From: FEB-7 sp963698265
GTDB taxonomy: Bacteria > Pseudomonadota > Gammaproteobacteria > Burkholderiales > Usitatibacteraceae
DNA length: 64,000 nt
NCBI GenBank assembly: GCA_963698265.1
Contig: CAVOQC010000003.1
Span: 62,001 to 126,000 of the forward strand
Direction of reading: 5' to 3'
Made by a program: the position numbers and the translations under genes. This document shows positions 10,473 to 20,204 of this stretch, in pieces (position 1 is the stretch's first letter; each line of letters starts with the position of its first letter). The notes below the pieces were generated by a model, which saw only the letters and a program-made list of their open reading frames with translations, made no database searches and was not told the origin of the DNA.

Positions 10473-11855
10473 ATGGCAACCCCCATCGCTCCCGAGATCT
10501 TCAAGGCCTACGACATCCGCGGCATCGTCGACAGGACCCTCACGGAGGAAGCGGTCGAAGCGATCGGCCGCGGCCTCGGCACCCTGGGCGCGAAGCAGGG
10601 CGTGAAGCGCTTCGTGGTGGGCCGCGACGGGCGCCTCTCGGGCCCGCGCCTCGTGGCCGCGCTCACCCGCGGACTCAACGCCGCCGGCATGGACGTGACC
10701 GACGTGGGCGTCGTCGCCACGCCCGTCGTCTACTTCGCCACCCACGAGCTCGCCACGGGCAGCGGCGTGATGGTGACCGGCAGCCACAACCCGCCCGAAT
10801 ACAACGGCCTGAAGATGATGGTGGCCGGCGACACGCTCGCGGCGGAGGCGATCCAGGACCTGAGGAAGCTCGTCGAGGCAGGCAAGTTCGCCACCGGCAA
10901 GGGCACGAGCGAATCGAAGGACATGACCGCGGCGTACCTCGCACGCATCGCGGGCGACGTGAAGCTCGGCCGCCTCGTGCGCGTCGCGATCGACTGCGGC
11001 AACGGCTCGCCCGGCGCGATCGCACCCGCGCTCTACCGCAAGCTCGGTTGCGAGGTGCAGGAGCTCTTCTGCGAAGTCGACGGCACTTTCCCCAACCACC
11101 ATCCCGATCCCTCGAAGCCCGAGAACCTCCAGGACCTCATCCGGGCCGTGAAGGAAGGCCACGCGGAACTGGGCCTCGCCTTCGACGGCGACGGCGACCG
11201 GCTGGGCGTGGTGACCAAGAGCGGGCGGATCATCTACGCGGATCGCCAGTTGATGCTCTTCGCCGCCGACGTGCTGCAACGCAATCCCGGGGCGAAGGTG
11301 ATCTTCGACGTGAAGTGCACCCGCAACCTCTTCGGCTGGATCCGCGACCACGGCGGCGAGCCGGTGATGTGGAAGACCGGCCACTCGCTCATCAAGGCGA
11401 AGCTGAAGGAAACCGGCGCGCCGCTCGCCGGCGAGATGAGCGGGCACATCTTCTTCAAGGAACGCTGGTACGGCTTCGACGACGGCCTCTACGCGGGCGC
11501 GCGCCTGCTGGAGATCCTCTCGCGCGCGCCGAACCTCACCCAGGCCCTCGAGGGGCTGCCCGATTCCATCGCCACACCGGAGCTGAACCTCGCCCTCGAC
11601 CGGGAAGGCGAGAACCACGCCCTCATCGCGCGGCTGCAGAAGACCGCGAGGTTCGAAGGGGCGGCCGAGGTGATCACCATCGACGGGCTGCGCGTCGAAT
11701 ACGCCGACGGCTTCGGACTCATGCGCGCTTCCAACACCACGCCCGTCCTCGTGCTGCGCTTCGAGGCCGACACGGACGCGGCCCTCGCGCGCATCCAGGC
11801 GGACTTCCGCCGCGTCCTCGCCGAAGCCTTGCCGAAGGCGAAGCTGCCGTTCTAG
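10473..11855 (+). CDS. algC: Phosphomannomutase/phosphoglucomutase
   Basis: Alpha-D-phosphohexomutase that interconverts hexose 1- and 6-phosphates for polysaccharide and LPS precursor synthesis; 460 residues, matching the AlgC/ManB family. Visible motifs are FKAYDIRG at the N-terminus, the phosphoserine loop VTGSHNPPEYNG, the Mg2+ loop FDGDGDRLG, the sugar loop GEMSGHIFF, and the phosphate-binding C-terminal segment RASNTTP. The cassette with the hydrolase is tight (7 bp). The substrate (mannose or glucose) cannot be set by sequence alone; the symbol is by family. Confidence 0.93.
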   Translation: MATPIAPEIFKAYDIRGIVDRTLTEEAVEAIGRGLGTLGAKQGVKRFVVGRDGRLSGPRLVAALTRGLNAAGMDVTDVGVVATPVVYFATHELATGSGVMVTGSHNPPEYNGLKMMVAGDTLAAEAIQDLRKLVEAGKFATGKGTSESKDMTAAYLARIAGDVKLGRLVRVAIDCGNGSPGAIAPALYRKLGCEVQELFCEVDGTFPNHHPDPSKPENLQDLIRAVKEGHAELGLAFDGDGDRLGVVTKSGRIIYADRQLMLFAADVLQRNPGAKVIFDVKCTRNLFGWIRDHGGEPVMWKTGHSLIKAKLKETGAPLAGEMSGHIFFKERWYGFDDGLYAGARLLEILSRAPNLTQALEGLPDSIATPELNLALDREGENHALIARLQKTARFEGAAEVITIDGLRVEYADGFGLMRASNTTPVLVLRFEADTDAALARIQADFRRVLAEALPKAKLPF

Positions 11856-11943
11856 GCGAAGGACCTGGCAACAGGGCCTGACGACGGATTCCGGCGCAGT
11901 TTGAGAGGGACCGCGCGCCTCGGCCCGCGGCCATAAATGTCGC

Positions 11944-11978
11944 TTACAAACAACAGGTTACGACACCTGTCCGGCGCG
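11944..11978 (-). terminator. Weak Rho-independent terminator for the DUF302 gene
   Basis: Just past the stop of the minus-strand gene at 11979, an inverted repeat ACAGGT/ACCTGT (11953-11958 and 11965-11970, 6-nt loop) is followed on the minus strand by the T-rich tract TGTTTGT. The stem is only 6 bp, so strength is modest. Confidence 0.45.
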
Positions 11979-12461
11979 CTATTTGATCCCGAGCGCCTCG
12001 CGGGCGATCCCGTCCAGGAGCGCCTCCACCTCCTTCAGCGCCGCCTTCGAGGCAGGAGCGCCGTCCGGGCGCCAGGGGCGCCGGAAGGACACATGGACTT
12101 TTTCCGGCTCCCGGGCCGTGGCGTGGACGACCATCGCGTACGGGCACTGAGAGACGTTCGCCGGATCGGCTTCCATCATCTTGCGCGACAGGCTCGCGCT
12201 GCAGAAGACGAACGCCTGCGCATCGACGTAGAGCCTCTTCGAGGAGTCGACGTCCTTGCCGGTGCGCTCGAGCATGCGGTTCACGTGGGAGTGGTAGTCG
12301 ATCACCAGCCCGCGCGCCTCGATCGCGGTCCGGAGGTCGTCGCGCACGTCCTCGAACTTCGCCTTCTTCGCATAACTCACCACCGGGTACGGATCGGCCG
12401 CCTGCGCAAACGCGCACAGCGCCGTTGCCAGGGCCAGCAGGAAAACTCGCATCATCGCCAT
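11979..12461 (-). CDS. DUF302 domain protein, exported
   Basis: Predicted periplasmic protein of 160 residues. ATG 12461 is supported by a strong ribosome-binding site (GGAGGAG, 2-3 nt before ATG) and gives a signal peptide (MRVFLLALATALCAFAQA). The mature part has the DUF302 pattern: VRDDLRTAIEARGLVIDYHSHVN, then ...FCSASLSRKMMEADPANVSQCPY. The His and the spaced Cys residues suggest metal or redox ligands, but no function is established for most of the family. It stands alone and ends in a weak terminator. Confidence 0.78.
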   Translation of the reverse strand: MAMMRVFLLALATALCAFAQAADPYPVVSYAKKAKFEDVRDDLRTAIEARGLVIDYHSHVNRMLERTGKDVDSSKRLYVDAQAFVFCSASLSRKMMEADPANVSQCPYAMVVHATAREPEKVHVSFRRPWRPDGAPASKAALKEVEALLDGIAREALGIK

Positions 12462-12604
12462 GACTCCTCCAATGGGCAGGAAACACATCTGCACTAACCG
12501 CCGACCGGGCCGGCATCGGCGGAAGCAGCGTCGATCACCGAAAAGTATACTGCCGCCATGAGAGCCGGGATTTCCGCGGTCGCCCGCGCGCATCGCGCCA
12601 CGCC

Positions 12605-13561
12605 ATGAAGGCGTGGATCTTCCGCCGCTACGGCGGCCCCGAAGTGCTCGAATGGGCGGACCTGCCGGATCCCGTGCCGGGCAAGGGCGAGATCGCGGTG
12701 CGCGTCGTGGCCGCGGCGCTGAATCCCCTCGACTGGAAGCTGCGCGAAGGCCATTTCCGGTGGATGACCTCGGCCCGGCTGCCGCGTGGCGTGGGCTACG
12801 ACTACGCGGGAATCGTCGAGGCCGCGGGCGAGGGCGTGACGCGGCTCAAGCCCGGCGACGCCGTCGCCGGCATCGTCAATCCCATGGCCTCGCGAAACGG
12901 CACGATGGCCGAGCGCGTGTGCGCGACCGAGGCGCTCGCCACGGCGAAGCCGCCGTCACTTTCCTTCGCCGACGCGGCCTCCCTGCCCGGCGCCGGCATC
13001 ACGGCCGTGCAGGGCCTCAGGGACGCGGGCCTCGCAGCGGGCCAGCGCGTGCTCGTCGTGGGCGCAGCGGGCGGCGTGGGCTCCTTCGCCGTGCAACTCG
13101 CGAAGGATTCGGGCGCCCACGTGACGGCAGTAGCGAGCGCCGCGGGGCAGGAATTCCTCGCCACGCTCGCGCCCGACCGCAGCATCGACCGCGGCCGCGA
13201 GGACTGGAAGGCGCTGGGCGAGCGCTTCGACGTGGTCTTCGACGCGTCCGGCACTTCGACGTTCGGGGAATGCCGCGCGCTGCTCGCCCCGGCTGGCTCA
13301 TTCGTCCACACCCTGCCCGGCGCGGCGCTCTACCTCTGGTCCTGGTGGCTTCGCCTGGCCTCGAAGCAGCGCTGCGTGCCGGTCATGGAACGGCCGAACC
13401 GCGCGGATCTCGAGACGCTCGTGCGCCTCGCGACAAGCGGGCGCCTGAAATCCGCGGTCACCCGCACCGGGCGGCCCGACGAGGTGCCGGACCTCGAGCG
13501 CGAGATGGCCGGAGGCCACAACCGGGGCAAGATCGTGGTGCGCTTTGCACCCGACCCCTAG
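12605..13561 (+). CDS. NADP-dependent quinone oxidoreductase-like (MDR family)
   Basis: Zinc-independent medium-chain dehydrogenase/reductase of 318 residues. It has the GroES-like N-terminal domain (WADLPDPVPGKGEIAVRV, NPLDWKLREG) and a Rossmann domain with VLVVGAAGGVGSFAVQLAK. The zinc ligands of alcohol dehydrogenases are absent, as in zeta-crystallin/QOR-type enzymes. A TATACT hexamer at 12546-12551 may be its -10, without a clear -35. The substrate is unknown. The closest functional label is an NADPH:quinone or enal/enone reductase. Confidence 0.87.
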   Translation: MKAWIFRRYGGPEVLEWADLPDPVPGKGEIAVRVVAAALNPLDWKLREGHFRWMTSARLPRGVGYDYAGIVEAAGEGVTRLKPGDAVAGIVNPMASRNGTMAERVCATEALATAKPPSLSFADAASLPGAGITAVQGLRDAGLAAGQRVLVVGAAGGVGSFAVQLAKDSGAHVTAVASAAGQEFLATLAPDRSIDRGREDWKALGERFDVVFDASGTSTFGECRALLAPAGSFVHTLPGAALYLWSWWLRLASKQRCVPVMERPNRADLETLVRLATSGRLKSAVTRTGRPDEVPDLEREMAGGHNRGKIVVRFAPDP

Positions 13562-13651
13562 CCGCCGATTCGCCCCTTGACGCGACGCAAACGCGCCCGC
13601 GCCCGCGGCCGTAGGATGGACCACCGATACGAAGACGAGGAGAGGGGAGCC

Positions 13652-14134
13652 ATGGATCCGCGCCTGAAGGAACTGGTCGGCAAGTCCGTTCTCGCCAAGG
13701 AACTCTCGGCGGGCGACTTGGACGTCGTCGCGGGGCTCGTTCGCCTGCACCGCCTGGAGGATGGGCAGGTGATCACGCCCGAGGGCGAGCCCGACAGCCA
13801 CATGCACGTGATCGTGAACGGGGCGCTGGCCGTGTCGCGCCCCGGCCCCGAGGGACAGTGGGAAAACCTGCACGTGATGACCGCGGGCGATCTCGTGGGC
13901 GAGCTGTCCTTCCTGGACGGCACGCCGCGCTACGCGGCGCTGCGCGCAGTGGGGCAGACCGAGATATTCAGCCTCGACCGCGCCGATCTCGAGGGCCTCG
14001 TCGACAAGCACCCGTGGATCGCGTATCGCCTGATGCGCGCCATCGTGCGCTTCACCCACGGGCTGCAGCGCCGCATGAGCATGCAATCGGCCGAGCTCAT
14101 GCATTACCTCTACAAGAACCAGGCCAAGTACTGA
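13652..14134 (+). CDS. Single-domain cyclic nucleotide-binding protein
   Basis: Crp-like cNMP-binding protein of 160 residues with no DNA-binding domain. The cNMP fold is seen in SHMHVIVNGALAVSR and the phosphate-binding cassette GDLVGELSFLDGTPRYAALRA, which keeps Glu and Arg. After the dimer-type helix (RFTHGLQRRMSMQ) the protein ends, where a Crp/Fnr regulator would carry its winged helix. It therefore cannot bind DNA itself. ATG 13652 follows a GGAGAGGGG ribosome-binding site. It lies directly upstream of the nqr operon, which may mean nothing more than adjacency. Confidence 0.85.
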   Translation: MDPRLKELVGKSVLAKELSAGDLDVVAGLVRLHRLEDGQVITPEGEPDSHMHVIVNGALAVSRPGPEGQWENLHVMTAGDLVGELSFLDGTPRYAALRAVGQTEIFSLDRADLEGLVDKHPWIAYRLMRAIVRFTHGLQRRMSMQSAELMHYLYKNQAKY

Positions 14135-14157
14135 ACCGCGCCGGACCGGCCAGCCGG

Positions 14158-14171
14158 TTGATTCACGTCAA
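14158..14171 (+). promoter_or_regulatory. FNR-like box upstream of nqrA
   Basis: TTGATTCACGTCAA matches the FNR consensus TTGAT-N4-ATCAA at 9 of 10 defined positions. It lies 107 bp before the nqrA start codon in the 144-bp gap after the cNMP gene. This suggests oxygen or redox control of the Na+-pumping dehydrogenase by an FNR/Anr-type regulator. No such regulator is encoded in the window, and no clear -10/-35 pair was found beside the box. Confidence 0.45.
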
Positions 14172-14278
14172 TTGGCCTTTGGCCCACTCCCATACCCTTG
14201 CGACAGGACGGCGGGCCGGCCGGCAGGTGCCGCGGCGCGCCGGCAGATCGCGGACCGCCCCTTCACGCGGAAAGACCG

Positions 14279-15636
14279 ATGCACGCAATCAAGCGCGGGT
14301 TGGACCTTCCCATAGCCGGCCTTCCGGTCCAGTCGATCGAGGACGCACCGGCCGTCTCCCGCGTGGCGATCCTGGGTGCGGACTACGCGGGGCTCAAGCC
14401 CGCCCTGGAGGTGCAACCCGGGGACGAGGTGCTGCGCGGCCAGCTGCTCTTCGAGGACAAGAAGATGCCCGGCGTGCGCCACACGGCGCCTGCCGCCGGA
14501 CGCGTCCTCGCCATACACCGCGGCGAACGGCGCGCCTTCCAGTCCGTGGTGATCGAAGTGTCGCGCGAAGACGGCCCGCAGGCCCAGGTGGCCTTCGCCG
14601 GCTGGAAGGGCTCGCCGCCCGCCAGCGGGGACGGCGCCGCGCTCCGGGCGCTCCTGCTGGAATCGGGGCTGTGGACCGCGTTTCGCACGCGCCCCTTCAG
14701 CCGCTCGCCGTCGCCGGACGCCGAGCCCCAGGCGATCTTCGTGACGGCGATCGACACGCGCCCGCTCGCACCCGACCCCGACGTGGCGCTCGCCGGCCGC
14801 GAGTCCGATCTCGAATCCGGCATCCTCGCGCTGCGCGACCTCACCGCGGGCCCCGTGTACGTCTGCCGCTCGCCGGGCTCGAAGCTGCCGGCGCCGGCGG
14901 CCGAGCGCATCGTGGCCGAGGAATTCTCGGGGCCCCACCCCGCGGGCAACGCCGGGACGCACATCCATTTCCTGCATCCGGCCGGCGCGCACCGCACCGT
15001 CTGGCACATCGCGGCTACCAGGACGTGGCCGCGATCGGCCACCTCCTCGCCACGGGCCGGATCGACACCACGCGGGTGATCTCGCTGGCCGGCCCCGGCG
15101 TGCTCCGCCCGCGGCTGCTGCGCACGCGCATCGGGGCTTCGATGACGGAACTCGTGGCCGCGCAGCTCGCGCCCGGCGAGCAGCGGGTCGTGTCCGGCTC
15201 GGTGCTCGACGGGCGCACCGCCATGGGCGAGGCGGAGGGCTATCTCGGCCGCTTCCACCACCAGGTGAGCGTCCTCGCCGAGGGGCGTGAACGCGAGCTC
15301 CTCGGCTGGATCGCGCCGGGGGCCGGCAAGTTCTCCGTGATCGGCTCCGTGCTGGGGGCCTTTTCCCGGGGACGGCGCGCCTTGACCACCACCACCAACG
15401 GCTCGCCGCGCGCGATGGTGCCGATCGGCACCTACGAAAGCGTCATGCCGCTGGACATCCTGCCGACCTTCCTGCTGCGCGCGCTGCTCACCGGCGACAT
15501 CGAGCGGGCCGAGGCGCTCGGCGTGCTCGAGCTGGACGAGGAGGACCTCGCGCTCTGCACCTTCGTCTGCCCGGGCAAGAACGACTACGGGCCGCTGCTG
15601 CGCGACATGCTCTCGCGCATCGAGAAGGAATCCTGA
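14279..15636 (+). CDS. nqrA: Na+-translocating NADH:quinone reductase subunit A (frame-disrupted)
   Basis: Cytoplasmic subunit of the sodium-pumping NADH dehydrogenase. Translation from ATG 14279 gives MHAIKRGLDLPIAG and then clear NqrA sequence (LPAPAAERI, HIHFLHPAG). The frame breaks at about 15011, where VWHI must join GYQDVAAIG; two extra bases (15011-15012) or one missing base are needed. After the break the C-terminal part (FLLRALLTGDIERAEALGVLELDEEDLALCTFVCPGKNDYG) is intact. The restored length is about 451 residues, close to the family norm of about 446. The stop overlaps the nqrB ATG by 1 bp. The break is more likely a consensus error than decay. Confidence 0.93.
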
Positions 15637-16877
15637 TGTCGGCCCTCGCGAGATTCCTGGAGAAGGCGGGCCGGCACTTCGAGCCGGGCAAGCCGCTCGC
15701 GCGCTTCCACCCGCTCTACGAGGCGGCGGACACCTTCTTCCATGACGCCGCCCTCGGTCACGCGCGGCGCCTCGCACGTGCGCGACGCGCTCGACCTGAA
15801 GCGCATGATGATGCTCGTCGTGATCGCCATGCTGCCCTGCGTGTTCATGGCGATGTACAACACGGGCCTGCAGGCGAACCTCGCGCTCGACCCCGCGAAG
15901 GTCGCGGACCTCGCGGGCTGGCGCCACGACATCATGCGCGCCCTCGGCTTCGGCTACTCCGCCGCGAGCCTCGCGCCAGTGCCTCTTCCACGGCGCGCTC
16001 TACTTCCTGCCGCTCTACGTCGTGACCATGGCCGTGGGCGGCCTGTGGGAGGTGCTCTTCGCGGTCGTGCGCCGCACGAGATCAACGAGGGCTTCTTCGT
16101 CACCGGCCTCATCTTCCCGCTGACCCTGCCGGCCGACCGCGCCCGCTCTGGCAGGCCGCGCTCGGGATCACCTTCGGCGTCGTGGTGGCCAAGGAGATCT
16201 TCGGCGGCACCGGCATGAACTTCCTCAACCCCGCGCTCGCCGGCGCGCGCCTTCATGTTCTTCGCCTACCCGGCGGAGATCTCCGGCGACAGCGTATGGA
16301 TCGCGATGCCAGGGCGCCCAGGCGGTGGACGGCTTGTCGGGCGCCACGGTGCTGTCGCACGATGCGCGGCCTCGAGGGGCCGTTTTCCGCAGCCCAGGGA
16401 TTCTCCTGGACCGGCGCCTTCATCGGGCTTCGAGCCGGGCTCGACTGGGCGAGACCTCCGCGCTCGCGTGCCTCATCGGCGCGGTGATCCTCATCGTGAC
16501 CGGCGTCGGTTCGTGGCGGATCATGGCCGGCGTGACGATCGGCACCGTCGCGATGGCCCTGCTCTTCAATGCCATCGGTTCGAAGACCAACCCCTTCTTC
16601 GCCATGCCCTTCTGGTGGCACATGGTGCTCGGCAGCTGGGCCTTCGGCACGGTGTTCATGGCCACCGACCCGGTGACCGCGCCCTTCACCGAACCGGGGC
16701 AGGTGGATCTACGGCTTCTTGATCGGCGCGCTGATCGTGCTGATCCGCGTGGTGAACCCGGCCTACCCGGAAAGCGTGATGCTGGTGATCCTCTTCATGA
16801 ACACCATGGCCCCGCTCATCGACTTCTTCAGCGTCCGGGCCAACGTCCAGCGAAGGAAACGCCGTGCCCAGGCTTGA
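15636..16877 (+). CDS. nqrB: Na+-NQR subunit B (frame-disrupted at about 11 sites)
   Basis: Polytopic membrane subunit that carries covalent FMN. Read across frames it gives a complete NqrB of about 410 residues (family about 415): HVRDALDLKRMMM, FHGALYFLPLYVV, EINEGFFVTGLIFPL, PLWQAALGITFGVVVAKEIFGGTG, DGLSGATVLS (the FMN-linking Thr is in SGAT), TNPFFAMPFWWH. Single extra bases occur at about 15741, 15976, 16135, 16145, 16245, 16309, 16358, 16428, 16444 and 16700. One further site at about 16073 lacks a base or has two extra. Every one falls at a codon third position. It overlaps nqrC by 14 bp. Confidence 0.92.
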
Positions 16878-17658
16878 CTCGACCCGGTACACCTTCGCCT
16901 TCGCCGCGCTCGTGTGCGTGGTGTGCGCCGCGCTCGTGTCGGTGACCGCGGTCCTGCTGCAGCCCCGGCAGAAGGCGAACGCCCGCCTCTACATGGAGAA
17001 GAACGTGCTCGTCGCGGCCGGCCTGGTGAAGCCCGCCCAGGACGTGGGCCTGCGCGACGTCGAGCGCATCTTCAAGGCCGACATCCGGGTGCGGCTGGTC
17101 GACCTGGCCACCGGCGAGCTCGTGCCGGAGGACGGGCGCGACGCCCGCGACTTCGACCAGCGCGCCGCACGCAACGATCCCGCCACGAGCCGCAGCGCGC
17201 CCGTCAACGAGGCCGGCGTGAAGACGACTGCCGAATCGCGGCATCGTCTATTTCGTGATGCGCGAAGGCAAGGTGGATCAGCTCGTGATCCCGGTCGAGG
17301 GGCTCGGCATGTGGGGGACGATCTACGGCTTCCTCGCGCTCGACCGCGACGCGCAACACGGTGCGCGGCATCACCTACTACGACCACCGGGAGACTCCGG
17401 GCCTGGGCGGCGAGATCGGCAATCCCGACTGGCAGGCGCTCTGGCGCGGCCGCCAGCGGCTACGACGACCAGTGGAACGCGCGCATCACCGTCATCAAGG
17501 GCCAGGCGGGGCCGCCGGAGACCGACCCGCTCCACGTCGACGGCCTCTCCGGCGCCACGATCACCAGCAACGCGATCACCCGCCTCGTCCGCTTCTGGCT
17601 CTCCGAGGACGGCTACGGGCGCTTCCTCCAGGGCTTCCGGGAAAGGGGCATGGCATGA
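16864..17658 (+). CDS. nqrC: Na+-NQR subunit C (frame-disrupted at 3 sites)
   Basis: Subunit with one N-terminal membrane helix and a periplasmic FMN-binding domain. The GTG start gives LDSTRYTFAFAALVCVVCAA, then LLQPRQKANARLY. Reading across frames yields VYFVMREGKVDQLVIPVEG, GMWGTIYGFLALD, GITYYDHRETPGLGGEIGNP and the flavinylation motif DGLSGATITSN, with FMN on the final Thr. Extra bases lie at about 17230, 17354 and 17454-17457. The restored length is about 263 residues, near the usual 257. It overlaps nqrD by 4 bp. Confidence 0.92.
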   Translation: MPRLDSTRYTFAFAALVCVVCAALVSVTAVLLQPRQKANARLYMEKNVLVAAGLVKPAQDVGLRDVERIFKADIRVRLVDLATGELVPEDGRDARDFDQRAARNDPATSRSAPVNEAGVKTTAESRHRLFRDARRQGGSARDPGRGARHVGDDLRLPRARPRRATRCAASPTTTTGRLRAWAARSAIPTGRRSGAAASGYDDQWNARITVIKGQAGPPETDPLHVDGLSGATITSNAITRLVRFWLSEDGYGRFLQGFRERGMA

Positions 17659-18311
17659 GCGCGTCCGCACCGGCCGCGGGAGGCTTCGGCAGGAAGGAGC
17701 GCACGACCCTGCTCGAGCCCCTCGTCGCCAACAACCCGATCACGGTGCAGGTGCTCGGCATCTGCTCGGCACTCGCCGTCACCACGCGCGTCGACAAGGC
17801 GCTGGTGATGGGCGTGGGCGTGATCATGGTCGCGATGCTCGCCAACCTCGCGGTGAGCCTGGTGCGCAACTACACGCCGGGCTCGATCCGCATCATCGTG
17901 CAGCTCACCATCATCGCGTCGCTGGTGATCGTGTTCGACCAGGTGCTCAAGGCCACGCTCTACGAGCTCTCGCTCGAGCTGTCGGTGTTCGTCGGCCTGA
18001 TCATCACCAACTGCATCATCATGGGCCGCGCCGAGGGCTTCGCGATGTCGAACCCGCCCTGCCTGGCGGTCCTCGACGGCCTCGGCAACGGCCTGGGCTA
18101 CGCCATCGTGCTGCTGCTGGTGGCGTTCGTGCGCGAGCTCTTCGGCGCCGGCAAGGTGCTTCGGCTTCGTGATCCTGCCGCTCGCCAACGACGGCGGCTG
18201 GTACGTGCCCAACGGCATGATGCTGCTCGCGCCCTCGGCGCTTCTTCATCATCGGCCTGCTGATCTGGGCGCTGCGCAGCGTGGAAGCCCGAGCTGCAGG
18301 AGAAGGAATAG
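17655..18311 (+). CDS. nqrD: Na+-NQR subunit D (frame-disrupted at 3 sites)
   Basis: Six-helix membrane subunit related to RnfE. The first 168 codons are clean (NPITVQVLGICSALAVT, IITNCIIMGRAEGFA, DGLGNGLGYAIVLLLVAFVRELFGAGKV). Extra bases at about 18159, 18241 and 18287 then break the frame; restoring it gives FGFVILPLANDGGWYVPNG and an end at PELQEKE. The corrected length is 217 residues (family about 210). The conserved Cys of the NqrD/NqrE iron site lies in TNCIIMG. Confidence 0.92.
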
Positions 18312-18316
18312 CCGCG

Positions 18317-18935
18317 ATGGAGCACTACCTCAACCTCGCCATCCGCTCCATCTTCCTCGAGAACATGGCGCTCGCCTACTTCCTCGGGCATGTGCTCGTT
18401 CCTCGCCTGCTCCCGGAAGGTCGAGACGGCGTTCGGCCTCGGGGTCGCGGTGGTCTTCGTGCAGACGCTGACCGTGCCGCTGAACAACCTGATCCTGCGC
18501 TACCTGCTGGGCGAGGGCGCGCTCGCCTGGGTGCATCCCTTCGCTCGCCGCGGTCGACCTCACCTTCCTGTCCTTCATCCTCTTCATCGGCACCATCGCC
18601 GCCGCCGTGCAGGTGGTGGAGATGATCATCGAGACGTTCGCGCCCGGCGCTCTACACGACGCTGGGCGTGTTCCTGCCGCTGATCGCGGTGAACTGCGTG
18701 ATCCTCGGCGGCTCGCTCTTCATGCAGGAGCGCGACTACACCTTCGCCGAGAGCGCGGTCTTCGGCGTCGGCTCGGGCCTGGGCTTCGCCATCGCCATCG
18801 TCGTGCATGGCCGCGATCCGCGAGAAGCTCGCGTACTCCAACGTGCCCGCGGGACTGCGCGGGCTCGGCATCACCTTCGTCACGGCCGGGCTGATGTCGG
18901 TCGCCTTCATGATGTTTTCCGGAATCCAGCTCTAG
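18317..18935 (+). CDS. nqrE: Na+-NQR subunit E (frame-disrupted at 4 sites)
   Basis: Six-helix membrane subunit related to RnfA, forming the iron-containing core with NqrD. The start MEHYLNLAIRSIFLENMALAYFLG is typical. Extra bases at about 18389, 18540, 18646 and 18806 break the frame. Across frames the sequence is complete: MCSFLACSRKVETAFGLG, DLTFLSFILFIG, IAVNCVILGGSLFMQERDY, REKLAYSNVPAGLRGLGITF. The corrected length is 204 residues (family about 198). It begins 5 bp after nqrD. Confidence 0.92.
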
Positions 18936-18945
18936 GGCCGGCCCC

Positions 18946-20185
18946 ATGATCGAGATCGTCCTCGGCGTCGTCATGTTCACCACCGTGATCCTCGCGCTCA
19001 TCGGGCTGCTGATGGTGGCGCGCTCGCCGGCTCGTGGCCACGGGCGACGTGACCATCACCATCAACGAGGACCCGGACAAGGCCCTCACGGCGCCGGCGG
19101 GCGCAACGCTGCTCGCGCTCGCTCTCCGACGCGCAGATCTTCATTCCCTCGGCCTGCGGCGGCAAGGGCACCTGCGGGGTCTGCGAGGTCATCGTGAAGG
19201 AAGGCGGCGGCGAGCTGCTGCCGACCGAGACCGGGTTCATCTCGCCGCGGCGAGGCGAGGCGGGGCTACCGGCTCGCCTGCCAGGTCAAGGTGAAGCGCG
19301 ACATGAAGATCGAGCTGCCCGGCCGAGATCTTCGAGGTGCGAAGTGGACCTGCAAGGTGGTCTCGCAACCGCAACGTGATCACCTTCATCAAGGAACTGA
19401 AGCTGGAGCTGCCCGAGGGCGAGGACGTGCCGTTCCGCGCCGGCGGCTACGTGCAGATCGAGTGCGCCGCCGCACAGCCTCGACCTTCCGCGACTTCGAC
19501 GATCGAGCCGGAATTCCGCGAGGAGTGGGACAAGTTCGACCTGTGGCGCTTCAAGTCGGTGGTCGACGAGCCCGTCGAGCGCGCCTATTCGCATGGCCAA
19601 CTACCCGCTCGAGAAGGGCATCCTGCTGTTCACCATCCGGATCGTCTTCGCGCCGGAATACCGCGAGGACATCCCGCCGGGCAAGATGAGCTCCTGGCTC
19701 TTCAACCTGAAGCCGGGCGACCCGGTCACGGTGTCCGGCCCCTTCGGCGAGTTCTTCGCGCGCGACACCGACGAACGAGATGTGCTTCGTCGCGGCGGGC
19801 GCCGGCATGGCGCCGATGCGCTCGCACATCTTCGACCAGCTCCTGCGCCTGGACGCGAAGCGCAAGATGACCTTCTGGTACTCGGCGCGCAACCTGAGCG
19901 AGGCCTTCTACGTCGAGGAGTTGAACGCGCTGCAGGAGAAGCACCCGAACTTCCACTGGCACCTGGTGCTGTCCGAGCCGCGCCCCGAGGACAACTGGAA
20001 CGGGCCCGTCGGGCTGGTGCGCCACAATGCGCTGCGCGAACCTCTACCTCAAGGATCACCCGGCGCCCGAGGACATCGAGTACTACCTGTGCGGGCCGGA
20101 CATGATGAACAAGGCGGTGATCAGGATGCTCCTCGAACTCGGCGTGGAGCGCGAGAACATCATGCTGGACGACTTCGGCATCTGA
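18946..20185 (+). CDS. nqrF: Na+-NQR subunit F (frame-disrupted at about 12 sites)
   Basis: NADH-oxidising subunit with an N-terminal membrane helix (MIEIVLGVVMFTTVILALIGL), a 2Fe-2S ferredoxin domain (SACGGKGTCGVCEV and the fourth Cys in RLACQV), and a FAD/NADH domain (RAYSMANYPLE, GAGMAPMRSHIFDQL, CGPDMM, LLDDFGI). Extra bases occur at about 19027, 19121, 19263, 19321, 19366, 19472, 19485, 19501, 19592, 19773 and 20038; at about 19340 one base is missing or two are extra. The corrected length is about 409 residues, matching the family's 408. All sites fall at codon third positions. Confidence 0.93.
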
Positions 20186-20204
20186 CGAAGGCAAGGAGAA
20201 CGCG

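Noticed and set aside
12546..12551. TATACT as a firm promoter for the quinone oxidoreductase gene
   Set aside because: A good -10, but no -35 recognisable, so it is not listed separately.
14279..20185. nqrA-F as decayed pseudogenes
   Set aside because: There are no stop-creating substitutions or larger deletions, conserved motifs are perfect, corrected lengths match the family, and apbE and nqrM are intact. Decay would not confine indels to third positions.
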